A stretch of 64,000 nucleotides of DNA from NCBI RefSeq assembly GCF_000281085.1, contig NZ_JH767534.1, positions 62,001 through 126,000 of the forward strand. The letters run 5' to 3'. The DNA comes from Catenovulum agarivorans YM01 (GTDB taxonomy: Bacteria > Pseudomonadota > Gammaproteobacteria > Enterobacterales > Alteromonadaceae). This document shows positions 9,948-19,315 of this stretch, one piece after another. Position numbers and translations under genes: made by a program. Below the pieces are notes generated by a model. It did not search any database. It had not been told where the DNA came from and worked only from the letters and a program-made list of their open reading frames with translations. How positions within the stretch are numbered: position 1 is the stretch's first letter; every line of letters begins with the position of its first letter.

Positions 9948-12041
9948 ATGAAACTAAAATTATTATCTGTAGCAACTATGCTTGCATGGTTACCTACGGC
10001 TCAAGCCGAGTTAGTTGAAGAAGTGATTGTAGCTGAGGATTTTCTCGGCGACTTTTATGGCGGCGAAGAAATGATCGAAATTGCTACGGGAATAAAAACA
10101 CAAATACATAAAGCCCCAGCTGTAGCCAGTGTATTCAACGCAGACCAAATCAGACAGATGGGAGCAACTGACATTGATGATGTGTTAGAGACAATTCCTG
10201 GCCTACATGTTTCGCGCGACAGCAATGGTTATTTACCTGTTTATTCATTTAGGGGGATTCGAAGCCGGTATAATTCACAAGTACTCATGTTAATTAATGG
10301 TGTTCCAATAACAAACAATTTCTCCGGCAATAGAAATCAAATTTGGGGCGGCATGCCGGTCGAAGCTATTTCTCGTATTGAGGTGATGCGTGGCCCTGGC
10401 TCCGCAATTTATGGTGCTGATGCTTTTGCCGGTGTTATCAATATTATTACTAAAAATGCCGATGATATTCTAAATAATGAAGTAGGTTTCAGAGCGGGTA
10501 GTTACAATACCAAAGATGCATGGCTCTCACTAGCAGGTAGCGCAGGCGAGCTAAAATACTCCGCAGTATTAGAACACCATAAAACCGATGGTTTAGAGCG
10601 TGATGAAAAGTACCCAACTCAACCATTTAGTTTGATGACAACAAACACAGACTTTAGAGGTGAAGTTAGTTATACAGATTGGATATTCAGGCTTGGCTAT
10701 CAACTTAGAGATGATAACGGTAATGGTGCTGGAATTGTCGAAGTGCCTGATTTAGAAAGTAGACAAAAAAGCCAGCGGGTAAATTTTGATTTAAATTATA
10801 CAAAAAACGTTACCGACAACTTAGAGTTAAATGCTCAGCTAGCCTATTTTCAAACGTCGCAAACGGTAAAAAATCAATATATTCTATATCCAGCTGGTAT
10901 AACTTTACCCAACAATTTAGTCACGGGCGATATGAGTGGTGGCGGTGTACATTTCCCCAACGGCTTTATTGGCAACCCTGAGGTTTGGGAAAAGCATAAA
11001 CGCTTTAATTTAGCTGCAACCTATACAGGGTTTAGTTCGCACACTGTGCGTGTCGGTGTGGGTTATCACAATGGCGACTTATATCGTGTTAGAGAAACAA
11101 AGAACTTTGAAATTCAACAAGATGGCACCTTGCTCGCTTATCCTGAAGTGGTCGATGTAAGTGACACTGAACTTGTTTTTCTCAAAGAAACTGACAGAGA
11201 CAACCACTATATTTATCTGCAAGATGTTTGGAGTTTTGCAAACGACTGGGAGTTAACCGCAGGTATACGACATGATGACTACTCAGATTTTGGTTCCACG
11301 ACCAACCCTAGGCTAGCGTTGGTTTGGGCAACAAGTTTAAACTTAACTACTAAGTTATTGTATGGAAAAGCATTTCGTGCACCTTCGTTTGTAGATAGAG
11401 GCAATATCAACAATCCGTCGACTATTGGTAATCCAAATATTCAACCGGAAACAATCGAAACTAGTGAGTTGGTGTTTGATTATCATTCGCTTAATGGTTT
11501 TGGTATGGTGACTAACTTTTATCATTACAGCTGGCAAGATATTATTCAATTTGCTCCTACTGCAGGGGTAACAGGTTTAGTTGCACAAAATTTAGGTAAA
11601 CAATCGGCATATGGTGCTGAGTTTGAGTTTAATTGGGCGCCTAGTCACAATGTAAAATTGTCGGTTAATTATGCTTGGTCAAAGGCTGAGAATAAAACCA
11701 ACAACACTGATGTTGCTTTAGTGCCTCAACAACAATGGTTTGCGCAAGTCGATTGGCAGATGTTTGATGCGTTAAAGGTGAACTTTAAAAATCATTTAGT
11801 ACAAGAACGCTTAAGAGAAAGTGGTGACAGCCGTGATCAAATTGATGATTATTGGTTAAGCGATTTAACACTTAGATGGATGCCCAAGAGCAGCAACTTC
11901 GAAGCTAGGCTAATAGTGAAAAACCTGTTTGATGAAGATGTTCGAGAGCCATCGTTTATTAATGGTGCAAGCGTTAGTTTAATTAATGATCTCCCACAAT
12001 TAGGGCGCTCATTTTTAGGTGAAGTTAGATATCAGTTTTAA
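9948..12041 (+). CDS. TonB-dependent outer-membrane receptor
   Basis: Outer-membrane active-transport channel of 697 residues. It has a signal peptide (cleavage after AQA, near residue 20), a plug domain (about 45-165; note RGIRSR, LINGVP and RGPGSAIYGADAFAGVINI) and a long beta-barrel ending in Phe, the usual BAM signal. A good ribosome site (GAGGA) precedes ATG 9948. The stop overlaps the next start (TAATG), so it is co-translated with the two citrate-synthase-like genes and asnB. This links the receptor to the product or precursor of that pathway. It is closely similar along much of its length to the broken receptor at 15621-17695. No Fur box is seen upstream, so iron regulation is not supported. 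Confidence 0.92.
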   Translation: MKLKLLSVATMLAWLPTAQAELVEEVIVAEDFLGDFYGGEEMIEIATGIKTQIHKAPAVASVFNADQIRQMGATDIDDVLETIPGLHVSRDSNGYLPVYSFRGIRSRYNSQVLMLINGVPITNNFSGNRNQIWGGMPVEAISRIEVMRGPGSAIYGADAFAGVINIITKNADDILNNEVGFRAGSYNTKDAWLSLAGSAGELKYSAVLEHHKTDGLERDEKYPTQPFSLMTTNTDFRGEVSYTDWIFRLGYQLRDDNGNGAGIVEVPDLESRQKSQRVNFDLNYTKNVTDNLELNAQLAYFQTSQTVKNQYILYPAGITLPNNLVTGDMSGGGVHFPNGFIGNPEVWEKHKRFNLAATYTGFSSHTVRVGVGYHNGDLYRVRETKNFEIQQDGTLLAYPEVVDVSDTELVFLKETDRDNHYIYLQDVWSFANDWELTAGIRHDDYSDFGSTTNPRLALVWATSLNLTTKLLYGKAFRAPSFVDRGNINNPSTIGNPNIQPETIETSELVFDYHSLNGFGMVTNFYHYSWQDIIQFAPTAGVTGLVAQNLGKQSAYGAEFEFNWAPSHNVKLSVNYAWSKAENKTNNTDVALVPQQQWFAQVDWQMFDALKVNFKNHLVQERLRESGDSRDQIDDYWLSDLTLRWMPKSSNFEARLIVKNLFDEDVREPSFINGASVSLINDLPQLGRSFLGEVRYQF

Positions 12042-12880
12042 TGAACAATAAATCAAATGATAAGCGGGATTTTCTTTACGCTGGTAAAACGCAAACTAAT
12101 ATTTTGTTGGAGATACCTGCAAAAACAAATCCCTACATTAGCCAGAAAAACTATATTCATGGTTACGATTTAGCTGAATTAGTTAGCCAAAAATCTTTTG
12201 TTGATACCCTTCTTTTATTGTTTACTGGCGAGTTGCCTAGCCTCGCTGATAAAAAATTATTCGAAAGGTTAATGGTGGCTTTAATTAACCTTGGGCCCCG
12301 TCATCCTGCAGTTAAAGCCAGTATGGTTGCTGGCGTAAGCAAAACCAATACAGAACACTTATTACCAATTGGATTAAATGTATTAGGTGGAGAACAAAAT
12401 GGTGCATTAGAAGTTGCTAATGCAGTCAGTTTTATTCAGCAACATTTGCCACAAAACCCACAACAGTTGACTAATAACTTAGTGGCTAATTACCAAGCCG
12501 AGGCAGTGCAAGGTGAAGTCCACCTAGTTGCAGGTTTTGGCAATCAATATGGCAGCATTGATGAACTGTGCCAGAGTTTAGCCAACCGAGTGTTTCAACC
12601 TTATATTGAAAACAATACTAAACAGGCGGCAGTTTTAACTTGGGTTTTAGAGTTCTGCCAGTGTTTAAACCAACACAATTTAGGCCTATTAAAAACAGGT
12701 TTAGCGGCAGCTGTTTTTTGTCAGTTGGGCATTCCAGCAAGAGAATCCATCGGCCTATTTCAAATAATCTGCGCCCCCGGTATTTTTGCTCATGGTGTGG
12801 AGCAAACACATAAACCTATTACAGCAATGCCTATGCTGGCAGACGAGCAGCATATTTACTCAGGTAATCAGCGAGCCTAA
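12041..12880 (+). CDS. Citrate-synthase / citryl-CoA-lyase-like protein A, probably altered active site
   Basis: Short (279 residues) member of the citrate synthase superfamily, closest in style to the citryl-CoA lyase module of ATP-citrate lyase. Recognisable segments are YIHGYDLAEL near the N-terminus, the helix region LGPRHPAVKA, the LGGEQNGALEVANA region, and a C-terminal GLFQIICAPGIFAHGVEQ. The conserved GFGH segment that carries a catalytic His in this superfamily reads GFGN here (near residue 166), and the usual DPR is missing. It may therefore be a non-catalytic partner or do other chemistry. It is coupled to the receptor upstream and lies 2 bases from protein B, so a heteromer with B is likely by context. 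Confidence 0.7.
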   Translation: MNNKSNDKRDFLYAGKTQTNILLEIPAKTNPYISQKNYIHGYDLAELVSQKSFVDTLLLLFTGELPSLADKKLFERLMVALINLGPRHPAVKASMVAGVSKTNTEHLLPIGLNVLGGEQNGALEVANAVSFIQQHLPQNPQQLTNNLVANYQAEAVQGEVHLVAGFGNQYGSIDELCQSLANRVFQPYIENNTKQAAVLTWVLEFCQCLNQHNLGLLKTGLAAAVFCQLGIPARESIGLFQIICAPGIFAHGVEQTHKPITAMPMLADEQHIYSGNQRA

Positions 12881-12882
12881 TT

Positions 12883-13692
12883 ATGTCGGACAGCAGTTTT
12901 TGGGATAAACGCAACCAAAGTATTGTTAATTCAATTGGGCATTGGCAAGGTGGTGTTGATGTAACGATTGAAGGTTATTCGTTAACAACCGAGTTAATGG
13001 GCAAAATATCTTATATGCAACTGCATATATTAAATGCTACTGGTAAATTAGTCGCAAGAAATGTAGCCGACTGGATCGAAATCAACTTAATGGGGTTGAG
13101 TTATCCGGATAGTCGAATTTGGTGCAACCAAATTGCCGCTCATGCAGGAGACACTCATAGCAGCTCTGTAGCAGCATCTGCGGCTGCTATATTATCCGCG
13201 GATTCTCGCGCTTATGGTGGCAGCCAAACAACATTCTCTTGTATGAGTTATTTGCAGCTAGCTTATCAAGAATTTAAAAAGCACAAATGCGTCGAAACTA
13301 TAGTCGAAAAAGCAAAATACAAAAATGGTAAACCTATGATTGTTGGTTTTGCTCGGCCTATAGATAGAGAGGATGAGCGTTTAGCTCCTTACAAAGAAAA
13401 TCTTAAAAATTTGCAATTAACTCAAGGTGAATTTTTAGAATTTGCTTACTTACTAAGCGATTATCTAGATAACAAATTTAACCTATCTATTAACAGTGGT
13501 GGTTTTGCATCTGCTTTTCTACTCGACCAAGGTTTTTCACCAGACGATGGTTACAATATTAAAGCCTTCTGTGTAATCAGTGGCGCTATTGCTAGTTACA
13601 GAAACGCTCGTCCTTTACCTACAAACTCCTTTTTGCCAATGAAATGTTCTGACATTGAGTACAAAGGTTTACCACCAAGAAAAATCCCCTAA
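12883..13692 (+). CDS. Citrate-synthase-like protein B, probably altered active site
   Basis: A 269-residue second citrate-synthase-like protein directly after A. The resemblance is weaker: an N-terminal segment with DVTIEGYSLTTELMGKISYM, a central HAGDTHSSSVAASAAAILSA region, then KPMIVGFARPIDREDERL, which aligns by eye with the VPGFGHP...DPR motif. In that alignment the catalytic His is replaced by Arg and Gly by Ala. A C-terminal helix pair (GFASAFLLDQGF ... FCVISGAIASYRNA) matches the superfamily's last helices. Two adjacent, mutually diverged half-length members suggest an obligate A+B complex. The membership call is an eye alignment and needs a structure or profile search. Confidence 0.6.
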   Translation: MSDSSFWDKRNQSIVNSIGHWQGGVDVTIEGYSLTTELMGKISYMQLHILNATGKLVARNVADWIEINLMGLSYPDSRIWCNQIAAHAGDTHSSSVAASAAAILSADSRAYGGSQTTFSCMSYLQLAYQEFKKHKCVETIVEKAKYKNGKPMIVGFARPIDREDERLAPYKENLKNLQLTQGEFLEFAYLLSDYLDNKFNLSINSGGFASAFLLDQGFSPDDGYNIKAFCVISGAIASYRNARPLPTNSFLPMKCSDIEYKGLPPRKIP

Positions 13693-13705
13693 GAGACAAT
13701 TTATT

Positions 13706-15589
13706 ATGTGCGGAATTTTAGCTATCTATTCATTTGATGGACAAACAGATGAAAATGCTCTGATTAAAGGGATTAAAAGTTTATGGCACCGTGGGCCAGA
13801 TAATCAAAATATTTGGTTGAATGAGCATCAAACGGTAGGTTTGGCTCACGCCCGCTTAAGCATTATTGATTTACATACTGGCCAGCAACCTATTTCAAAT
13901 CAAGCGGAAAATTGCCATTTAATAGCTAATGGTGAGTTTTATGATTATGAACACATACGTAGCCAGCTACAAAAGCAAGGACATTTTTTTAAAACCGCAT
14001 CCGATTCAGAAATCGCTTTACACTTGTATAAACAATACGGGGTTAATGGTTTAAAGCAATTACGTGGCGAATTTGCTTTTTGTATTTGGGATGAAGTGAA
14101 TCAGCAGTTATTTGCTGCACGTGACAGATTTGGCATAAATCCGCTGTATTATGCGGAATACCAAGGAAAACTCTACATAGCCTCTGAAATAAAGGCATTG
14201 TTAGCTGCGGGAATACCAGCAAAATGGGATAAAAATTCATATCTGAGTAGAGGTTTTTTGTATCGAAGTGAGTCATTATTTGCTGGTATTAAACAAGTGC
14301 CTCCTGGGCACTATTTAATTGCAAACAGCAGTGGTTTCACTATTAGCAAGTATTGGGATTTTAACTACCCTGCTGAGGGTAGTGAGTTAGCATTGACAGA
14401 AAGCGAAGCGATAGAACAATTACGCGAAAAGTTATTAGATTCAGTGCAAACTCGTTTGCGCGCCGACGTACCTGTCGGTGTGTATTTAAGCGGAGGGGTC
14501 GATTCGTGTGCAGTTTTAGGTATGGCGTCTCAGTTAACCAATAATCGTGTCGATAGTTTTACTTTGTCGTTTGATGTGGATGAATACGATGAAGGAAATA
14601 TTGCGAGAAATACTGCAAATTTTGTTGGCTCTAATCATCATGAAATCAAGATCACTCAGACCGAAATAGCTGATAATTTTGTTGATTCTATCTATTTCAG
14701 TGAAAATGTTTGTATGAACCCCCATGGAGTAGCTAAATATTTATTAAGTAAATATGTCCGCGACTTAGGTTTTAGAGTGGTGCTAACCGGTGAAGGTGCA
14801 GACGAGGTTTTTGCCGGTTATGCTTCATTTAAACAAGATTATGCTAATTACACTCAAGTACTGGCAAGTGATTTAGATGCTGCAAACAAAATTTCTTCTG
14901 GGATACATTTTGCAAACAATATTGAAGAATATTTACCTATTAAGGGTATTTTGGGACACATTCCCGCTTGGGTGCCTCCATTAGCTAATATCAATCAAGA
15001 GTTGTCTGAATTGTTTGTTGAAAGAGATAATAATTTTGATGTTTTAGTTGGTTTAGAAATCTTTTTAAATAGCTTAAACGTAGATGAACTGAATCAAATT
15101 AATCCTGTGCATAAATCTATGTACACCTTATCTAAATCTTTGCTTCCTAATTATGTATTGATGACATTAGGTGACCGAATGGAAATGGCGCACTCCCTAG
15201 AAGGGCGAATACCATTTTTAGATCACAAGGTCGTTGAATTTGTCACTCAACTGCCAATTGAATACAAAATAAAAAATATGCAGGAAAAATACATATTGCG
15301 TGAGGCGGTTAAACCTTATATCACCGAAGAGGTTTATAAACGACAGAAACATCCATTTTTTGCACCCCCTTCGGTGTTAAATCCCAAAGCGAAATTTTAT
15401 CAATTGGTGCAAGACACACTCAGAGGCCAGGCGCTGAAAGATGTTCCGTTTTTTGAACACACTAAGGTTATTAACTTTTTAAATAAATTAGATAACTTGC
15501 CACAAGAAAAGTGGGCAACAACCGAAGCTATTTTAATGGAAATTATGAGCCTAGTAAGTTTGCAGCATCACTTTAAATTGGCGGAATAA
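13706..15589 (+). CDS. Glutamine-dependent asparagine-synthetase-type amidotransferase
   Basis: ATP-dependent amide-forming enzyme of 627 residues. The start is ATG 13706, because it exposes Cys2 (MCGIL), the N-terminal nucleophile of class II glutaminase domains. A longer frame from 13655 would bury it. Further marks are RGPDNQ, SGEFYDYE-like glutaminase motifs (ANGEFYDYE), the PP-loop SGGVDS for ATP, and GEGADEVFAGY. The glutaminase nucleophile is retained, unlike in beta-lactam synthetases, so it probably adds ammonia from glutamine to a carboxylate, aspartate or a pathway acid. It is the last gene of the receptor / citrate-synthase-like operon, 13 bases after protein B. AsnB itself is the conservative reading; a pathway-specific role is inferred from context. 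Confidence 0.88.
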   Translation: MCGILAIYSFDGQTDENALIKGIKSLWHRGPDNQNIWLNEHQTVGLAHARLSIIDLHTGQQPISNQAENCHLIANGEFYDYEHIRSQLQKQGHFFKTASDSEIALHLYKQYGVNGLKQLRGEFAFCIWDEVNQQLFAARDRFGINPLYYAEYQGKLYIASEIKALLAAGIPAKWDKNSYLSRGFLYRSESLFAGIKQVPPGHYLIANSSGFTISKYWDFNYPAEGSELALTESEAIEQLREKLLDSVQTRLRADVPVGVYLSGGVDSCAVLGMASQLTNNRVDSFTLSFDVDEYDEGNIARNTANFVGSNHHEIKITQTEIADNFVDSIYFSENVCMNPHGVAKYLLSKYVRDLGFRVVLTGEGADEVFAGYASFKQDYANYTQVLASDLDAANKISSGIHFANNIEEYLPIKGILGHIPAWVPPLANINQELSELFVERDNNFDVLVGLEIFLNSLNVDELNQINPVHKSMYTLSKSLLPNYVLMTLGDRMEMAHSLEGRIPFLDHKVVEFVTQLPIEYKIKNMQEKYILREAVKPYITEEVYKRQKHPFFAPPSVLNPKAKFYQLVQDTLRGQALKDVPFFEHTKVINFLNKLDNLPQEKWATTEAILMEIMSLVSLQHHFKLAE

Positions 15590-15596
15590 AATAGTT

Positions 15597-15616
15597 GCAA
15601 GCGGCATAGTGCTTGC
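15597..15616. terminator. Possible terminator between convergent asnB-like gene and TonB receptor
   Basis: Perfect 6-bp stem GCAAGC (15597-15602) and GCTTGC (15611-15616) with an 8-base loop in the 31-base gap between two convergent genes. The T-run is poor in both directions, so it is only a weak candidate. Confidence 0.4.
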
Positions 15617-15620
15617 TGAT

Positions 15621-17695
15621 TTAATCTATTGAATAGTTCAAACTGAGCCAAAAGCCACGAGTTTCTAGCGGATAATCACCGGGAATTCTCGGACCGGAAG
15701 GTTCAAATGCTTTTTTGTCAAATAAGTTCTTGCAGGTAAAACTCATTTCAACTTTATCATTCAGAGTATACAAAGCTGTTAAATCGCTAATGCTATAGTC
15801 ACTTATTGTCTTGCGATTATCACCGACTTCGCGACTTCTATCCAAAATCCAACGATTGTGTAAATTAAGATGCCAATCGTTGCCAATAGCCCAGCTAAGT
15901 TGCCAGTTAACTGATTTTTGAGGTGCATCAGCAACTTTTACTCCCTGCGCGTATTCTGAAGACTGTAAGGCCAGGCCTAACTTACTTTTAATTGAGGGGG
16001 TTACTTCCCACGCAGCATCAACTTCTAAGCCTAAACCATTTTGCTTTTGTGAATTTTGTAGCTGTACCGTACCATCTGTTTGTGGTTCATATTTAAATAA
16101 ATCAGTAGCGAAGTATTTGAAGATATTTACATTTATCTGCCAATCAAAATTTGGACGATAATCAAGTGCTACTTCATATGTTTTGATTTTTTCAGGGTTT
16201 AATTCTGGATTGCCTAACAATACAGGATTGTTTTTTGCGTATAATTCACCAAATGAAGGTGCTCTAAACGCGCTACCATATAAAAACTTAGTGGTCAGGT
16301 TGTAGTGTGTTTGCCAAACCAAAGCTAATCTAGGATTTATAGTTGAGCCAAAATCAGAATAGTTGTCGTAGCGAATACCTGCGGTTAATTCCCAATCATT
16401 GGCAAAGGCCCATTCATCTTGGATTGACAAATAACTTAACTGCCTATCATTGTCGCCAATAAATATACCAGGGGTGCCTTTAACACTAACGAGCGTATCG
16501 TCTTGTTCAACTTCATCTCCGGTCAGTACACCCGATCCAAAGTTTTTTAATTCGTCAGAATTTTCTTCACTATATTTAAAACCAAGCTCTAATCTGAGGT
16601 TATGTTCGTTATTGGGGGTATAAAAACCCGTGAGTGAGCTACCATAATTAGTGTCTTCTAAAGTGGTTAAACCTATATATCCTTTGGTAAACAAGGTACC
16701 GTTGCCATCTTTATATCCGGGGGGAATATTTGAAAATAGGTTTCTGAGTCATATTTTTGCGCAAAACCTTTAACATCAATTCTAAATTTATCACTCAATT
16801 CTTTTTTATAGCTGACTTGTACAAAATATTGTGTGCTTTTGGTGTAGTCTTTATCTGTGAGCGCTTGTGCTGCACCAGCTCCAGTGCCACCTTCAATATC
16901 CAAATACCAAAGGTTGGTATAAAAGTTTTTATAACGCCCATCAAAATGTAAGTCGATATATTCGTGTTTAGTGTCTAATGGGCCAGGCGCAAGTGATAAA
17001 TCGGTTAACCCCATAATACTGAGCAAATCTTGGTCGACTACTCTACCGAGGTCGCCGTCTGTAGTTTGCCATTGAGAGTTGACGGTATATGAATAACCTT
17101 CATCTTTATGGCCATAATTTAGCCAAGCTGACTTGGTTTTAAAAGAACCAACTTTAGCACCGAAATTATTTTCAAAGCCATTGTCGCTGGTTTTTGTGAT
17201 GATGTTTATTACACCCGAGTATGCATCTGCACCATAAACGGCAGAACCTGGGCCTTTGATAATTTCAATGCGTTCAATTAAATTTACTCCTACATCAAAT
17301 ACATTCCATTTAGCACCGGTAAATTCGTAAGTGGTGCGCACACCGTTGACTAAAACTAAAACTTGTGGGTTTTGGTCTGTATGCAAACCTCGAATCGAGT
17401 AGGAGGGATTCATCCGGTTTAATTTGGAAGGGTAGGCATGAATGCCTGCAACGGTTTCTATAATTTCATGAACGTTATTTGCTGCCATTTTATTAATGTC
17501 GTCGGCCGTTATAACCATGGCGACTGAAGGCGCTTTATGAATGGCTTTTTTAGTGCCGGTTGCGATGCTGACAAACTCTTCATCACCATATAGATCTTCT
17601 AGGCTTAACCCCATTTCTGCAAATGGATCTTGAGCAAATACCGCAAAAGGCAGAAGTCCAAGCAGCAAGCCGAAACATTTATAAGCTTTATTCAT
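15621..17695 (-). pseudogene. TonB-dependent receptor split by a one-base frameshift in a homopolymer
   Basis: Two overlapping frames together make one receptor of about 690 residues. The N-terminal half (17695 to 16673) has a signal peptide, plug domain and first strands; the C-terminal half (16694 to 15621) has the rest of the barrel (FRAPSF, YDNYSDFG). The break falls at a run of six C on the coding strand (G at 16719-16724). With a seventh C the reading would continue as FPPGYKDGNG into the second frame. It may be a true mutation, a sequencing error, or a reversible slipped-strand switch. It converges on the asnB-like gene and strongly resembles the intact receptor at 9948-12041. Confidence 0.75.
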
Positions 17696-17865
17696 ATATA
17701 AACCGGAATTTTAGAATTATTATTCGGCTCAGCCTAGCGTTTTTCATCAGCAAAACAAAGGCGAATTTAATCATAATTAAGTTTATGTGGTTATTTTGTC
17801 TATATTTTGAACGATTAATGCGCGGGAGCTGATTTTATGTAAACGAGTGAGAGGTAATCTGTCAA

Positions 17866-19194
17866 TCAATTATAAGCACTGGCTTTATAGCTGGTATACG
17901 GCTGACCTCGTTTTGTGGTTTTTATCGCTATTTCGAGTTGGTTTTCAATTAAATTGACCGTTTGTTCGGTTGCACCTTGAAATTTCTGCTGGCAGTTGTG
18001 GGCATTGTTGGCCAATTGTTCACGCTGCGCTGGGTTGATTAGTAGTTCATGTATTTTGTTGGCTAGTTCAGCTGGGTCTTTCACCTGAGCGCAGGCTTGT
18101 TGTTGCGCTAGTACTTGGTAACTTTTTTCAAAATTAAATACGTGTGGGCCATAAACAATTGGCTTTTGTTGGCAAGCTGCTTCAAATGGGTTGTGTCCGC
18201 CTCGCGCCACTAGACTGCCACCTACAAATACTATGTCTGCAACCGAAACATAAATTGCCATTTCGCCTAGCGTATCACCTACTAGCACTTGGGTTTGTTG
18301 CGCTAACCGCCCATTACATTCTGATTTTAATTCACAATTAAATTGTTCTGAGGCGAGTTCATATACGCTTTCAAAGCGGTCAGGGTGGCGCGGTAATAAT
18401 ACCAGCAGCAAATCTGCATGTTCAGCCAACAAAGTTTTGTGAGCTGCGAGTATTTGCTCTTCTTCTTTGTCATGTGTGCTTGCGGCCAACCAAACAGGGC
18501 GTGTATGTCGCCAGTTTTGGCTAAACTGATTAATTTGTAGCTGCATTTTTTCTGATAGTCGGGTATCAAATTTAATATTGCCTGTTATTTTTATTCGTTC
18601 GGGTCTACAACCTAGTTGGGCAAATCTTTGTGCGTCATCTGCAAATTGTGTGGCTACTAAATCAAGCCGCTGCATCATTTGTTCGGTCAGTTTAGCCAAC
18701 TTTTTATAACCTTTAGCCGATTTATTCGACAAACGTGCATTCATTACCATAACGCGGCAATTAATACGTTTAGCGTGAAATATTAAGTTTGGCCAAAGTT
18801 CGGTTTCCATTAATACCAATACATTAGGTTGAATTTGGTTAATAAACTTGCGTTGAATTATTGGTAAGTCGAATGGCAAATAGCAGTGGACAACTCTGTC
18901 AGCAAACGTCTGTTTTATTTGTGCAGAGCCGGTTGGTGTGGTGCTGGTTATGGTAACAGGTAATTTGGGATATTTGGCTAATATAGCTTCAATAACAGGT
19001 GTTGCTGAAATCGCTTCGCCTAATGAGGCTACGTGGAATAATATGCCGCCCGGTGCAACATCTATATTTTTTTTACCTAAACGCTCGTCCCACCTAATGC
19101 CATATTCAGGCAGTTTGCGTGACTTTCTTTTTAACCGAATGAGCATTAATGGCAATAAAACACGCATTAGTTGATTGTAGATAAAATGCAACAT
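17866..19194 (-). CDS. waaA: 3-deoxy-D-manno-octulosonic acid (Kdo) transferase, copy 1
   Basis: GT30 glycosyltransferase of 442 residues that adds Kdo from CMP-Kdo to lipid A precursors at the inner membrane. An N-terminal hydrophobic anchor (about 1-22) is followed by ASLGEAISATP (with the catalytic Glu in GE), STTPTGS, ETELWPN and MNARLS in the N-terminal Rossmann half. The C-terminal half has WLAASTHDKEEE, LLPRHPDRF, GDTLGEM and GGSLVARGGHNPFE, the GT-B nucleotide-binding signature. The gene stands alone on the minus strand at the left end of the LPS-core region. A second, different WaaA lies at 24189, so which one is the housekeeping enzyme is open. Confidence 0.92.
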   Translation of the reverse strand: MLHFIYNQLMRVLLPLMLIRLKRKSRKLPEYGIRWDERLGKKNIDVAPGGILFHVASLGEAISATPVIEAILAKYPKLPVTITSTTPTGSAQIKQTFADRVVHCYLPFDLPIIQRKFINQIQPNVLVLMETELWPNLIFHAKRINCRVMVMNARLSNKSAKGYKKLAKLTEQMMQRLDLVATQFADDAQRFAQLGCRPERIKITGNIKFDTRLSEKMQLQINQFSQNWRHTRPVWLAASTHDKEEEQILAAHKTLLAEHADLLLVLLPRHPDRFESVYELASEQFNCELKSECNGRLAQQTQVLVGDTLGEMAIYVSVADIVFVGGSLVARGGHNPFEAACQQKPIVYGPHVFNFEKSYQVLAQQQACAQVKDPAELANKIHELLINPAQREQLANNAHNCQQKFQGATEQTVNLIENQLEIAIKTTKRGQPYTSYKASAYN

Positions 19195-19259
19195 ATTAAG
19201 GCTCTGGTGAGCACTGACAATTTGTAATTAGTGCAAGTTAACTCTGTATGGTGTCATTC

Positions 19260-19301
19260 CAGTGAAACAATGATTACGTATTTTTGACGCCTGTTTCACT
19301 G
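19260..19301. repeat. Inverted repeat in the divergent waaA / ATP-grasp promoter region
   Basis: Perfect 10-bp arms CAGTGAAACA (19260-19269) and TGTTTCACTG (19292-19301) with a 22-base loop, 15 bases before the ATP-grasp start. It could be a regulator binding site or a leader hairpin. The long loop and poor tail argue against a terminator. Confidence 0.5.
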
Positions 19302-19315
19302 AGCGGATTGTAGGC

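Noticed and set aside
13655-13705. Upstream start for the AsnB-type protein.
   Set aside because: It would bury the nucleophilic Cys2 behind 17 residues and lies inside the preceding gene.
7974-15589. Beta-lactam (clavulanate-like) pathway, because ThDP enzyme and asparagine-synthetase-like enzyme occur together.
   Set aside because: The AsnB-type protein keeps Cys2 and a full glutaminase domain, which beta-lactam synthetases have lost, and no clavaminate synthase or amidinohydrolase is present.
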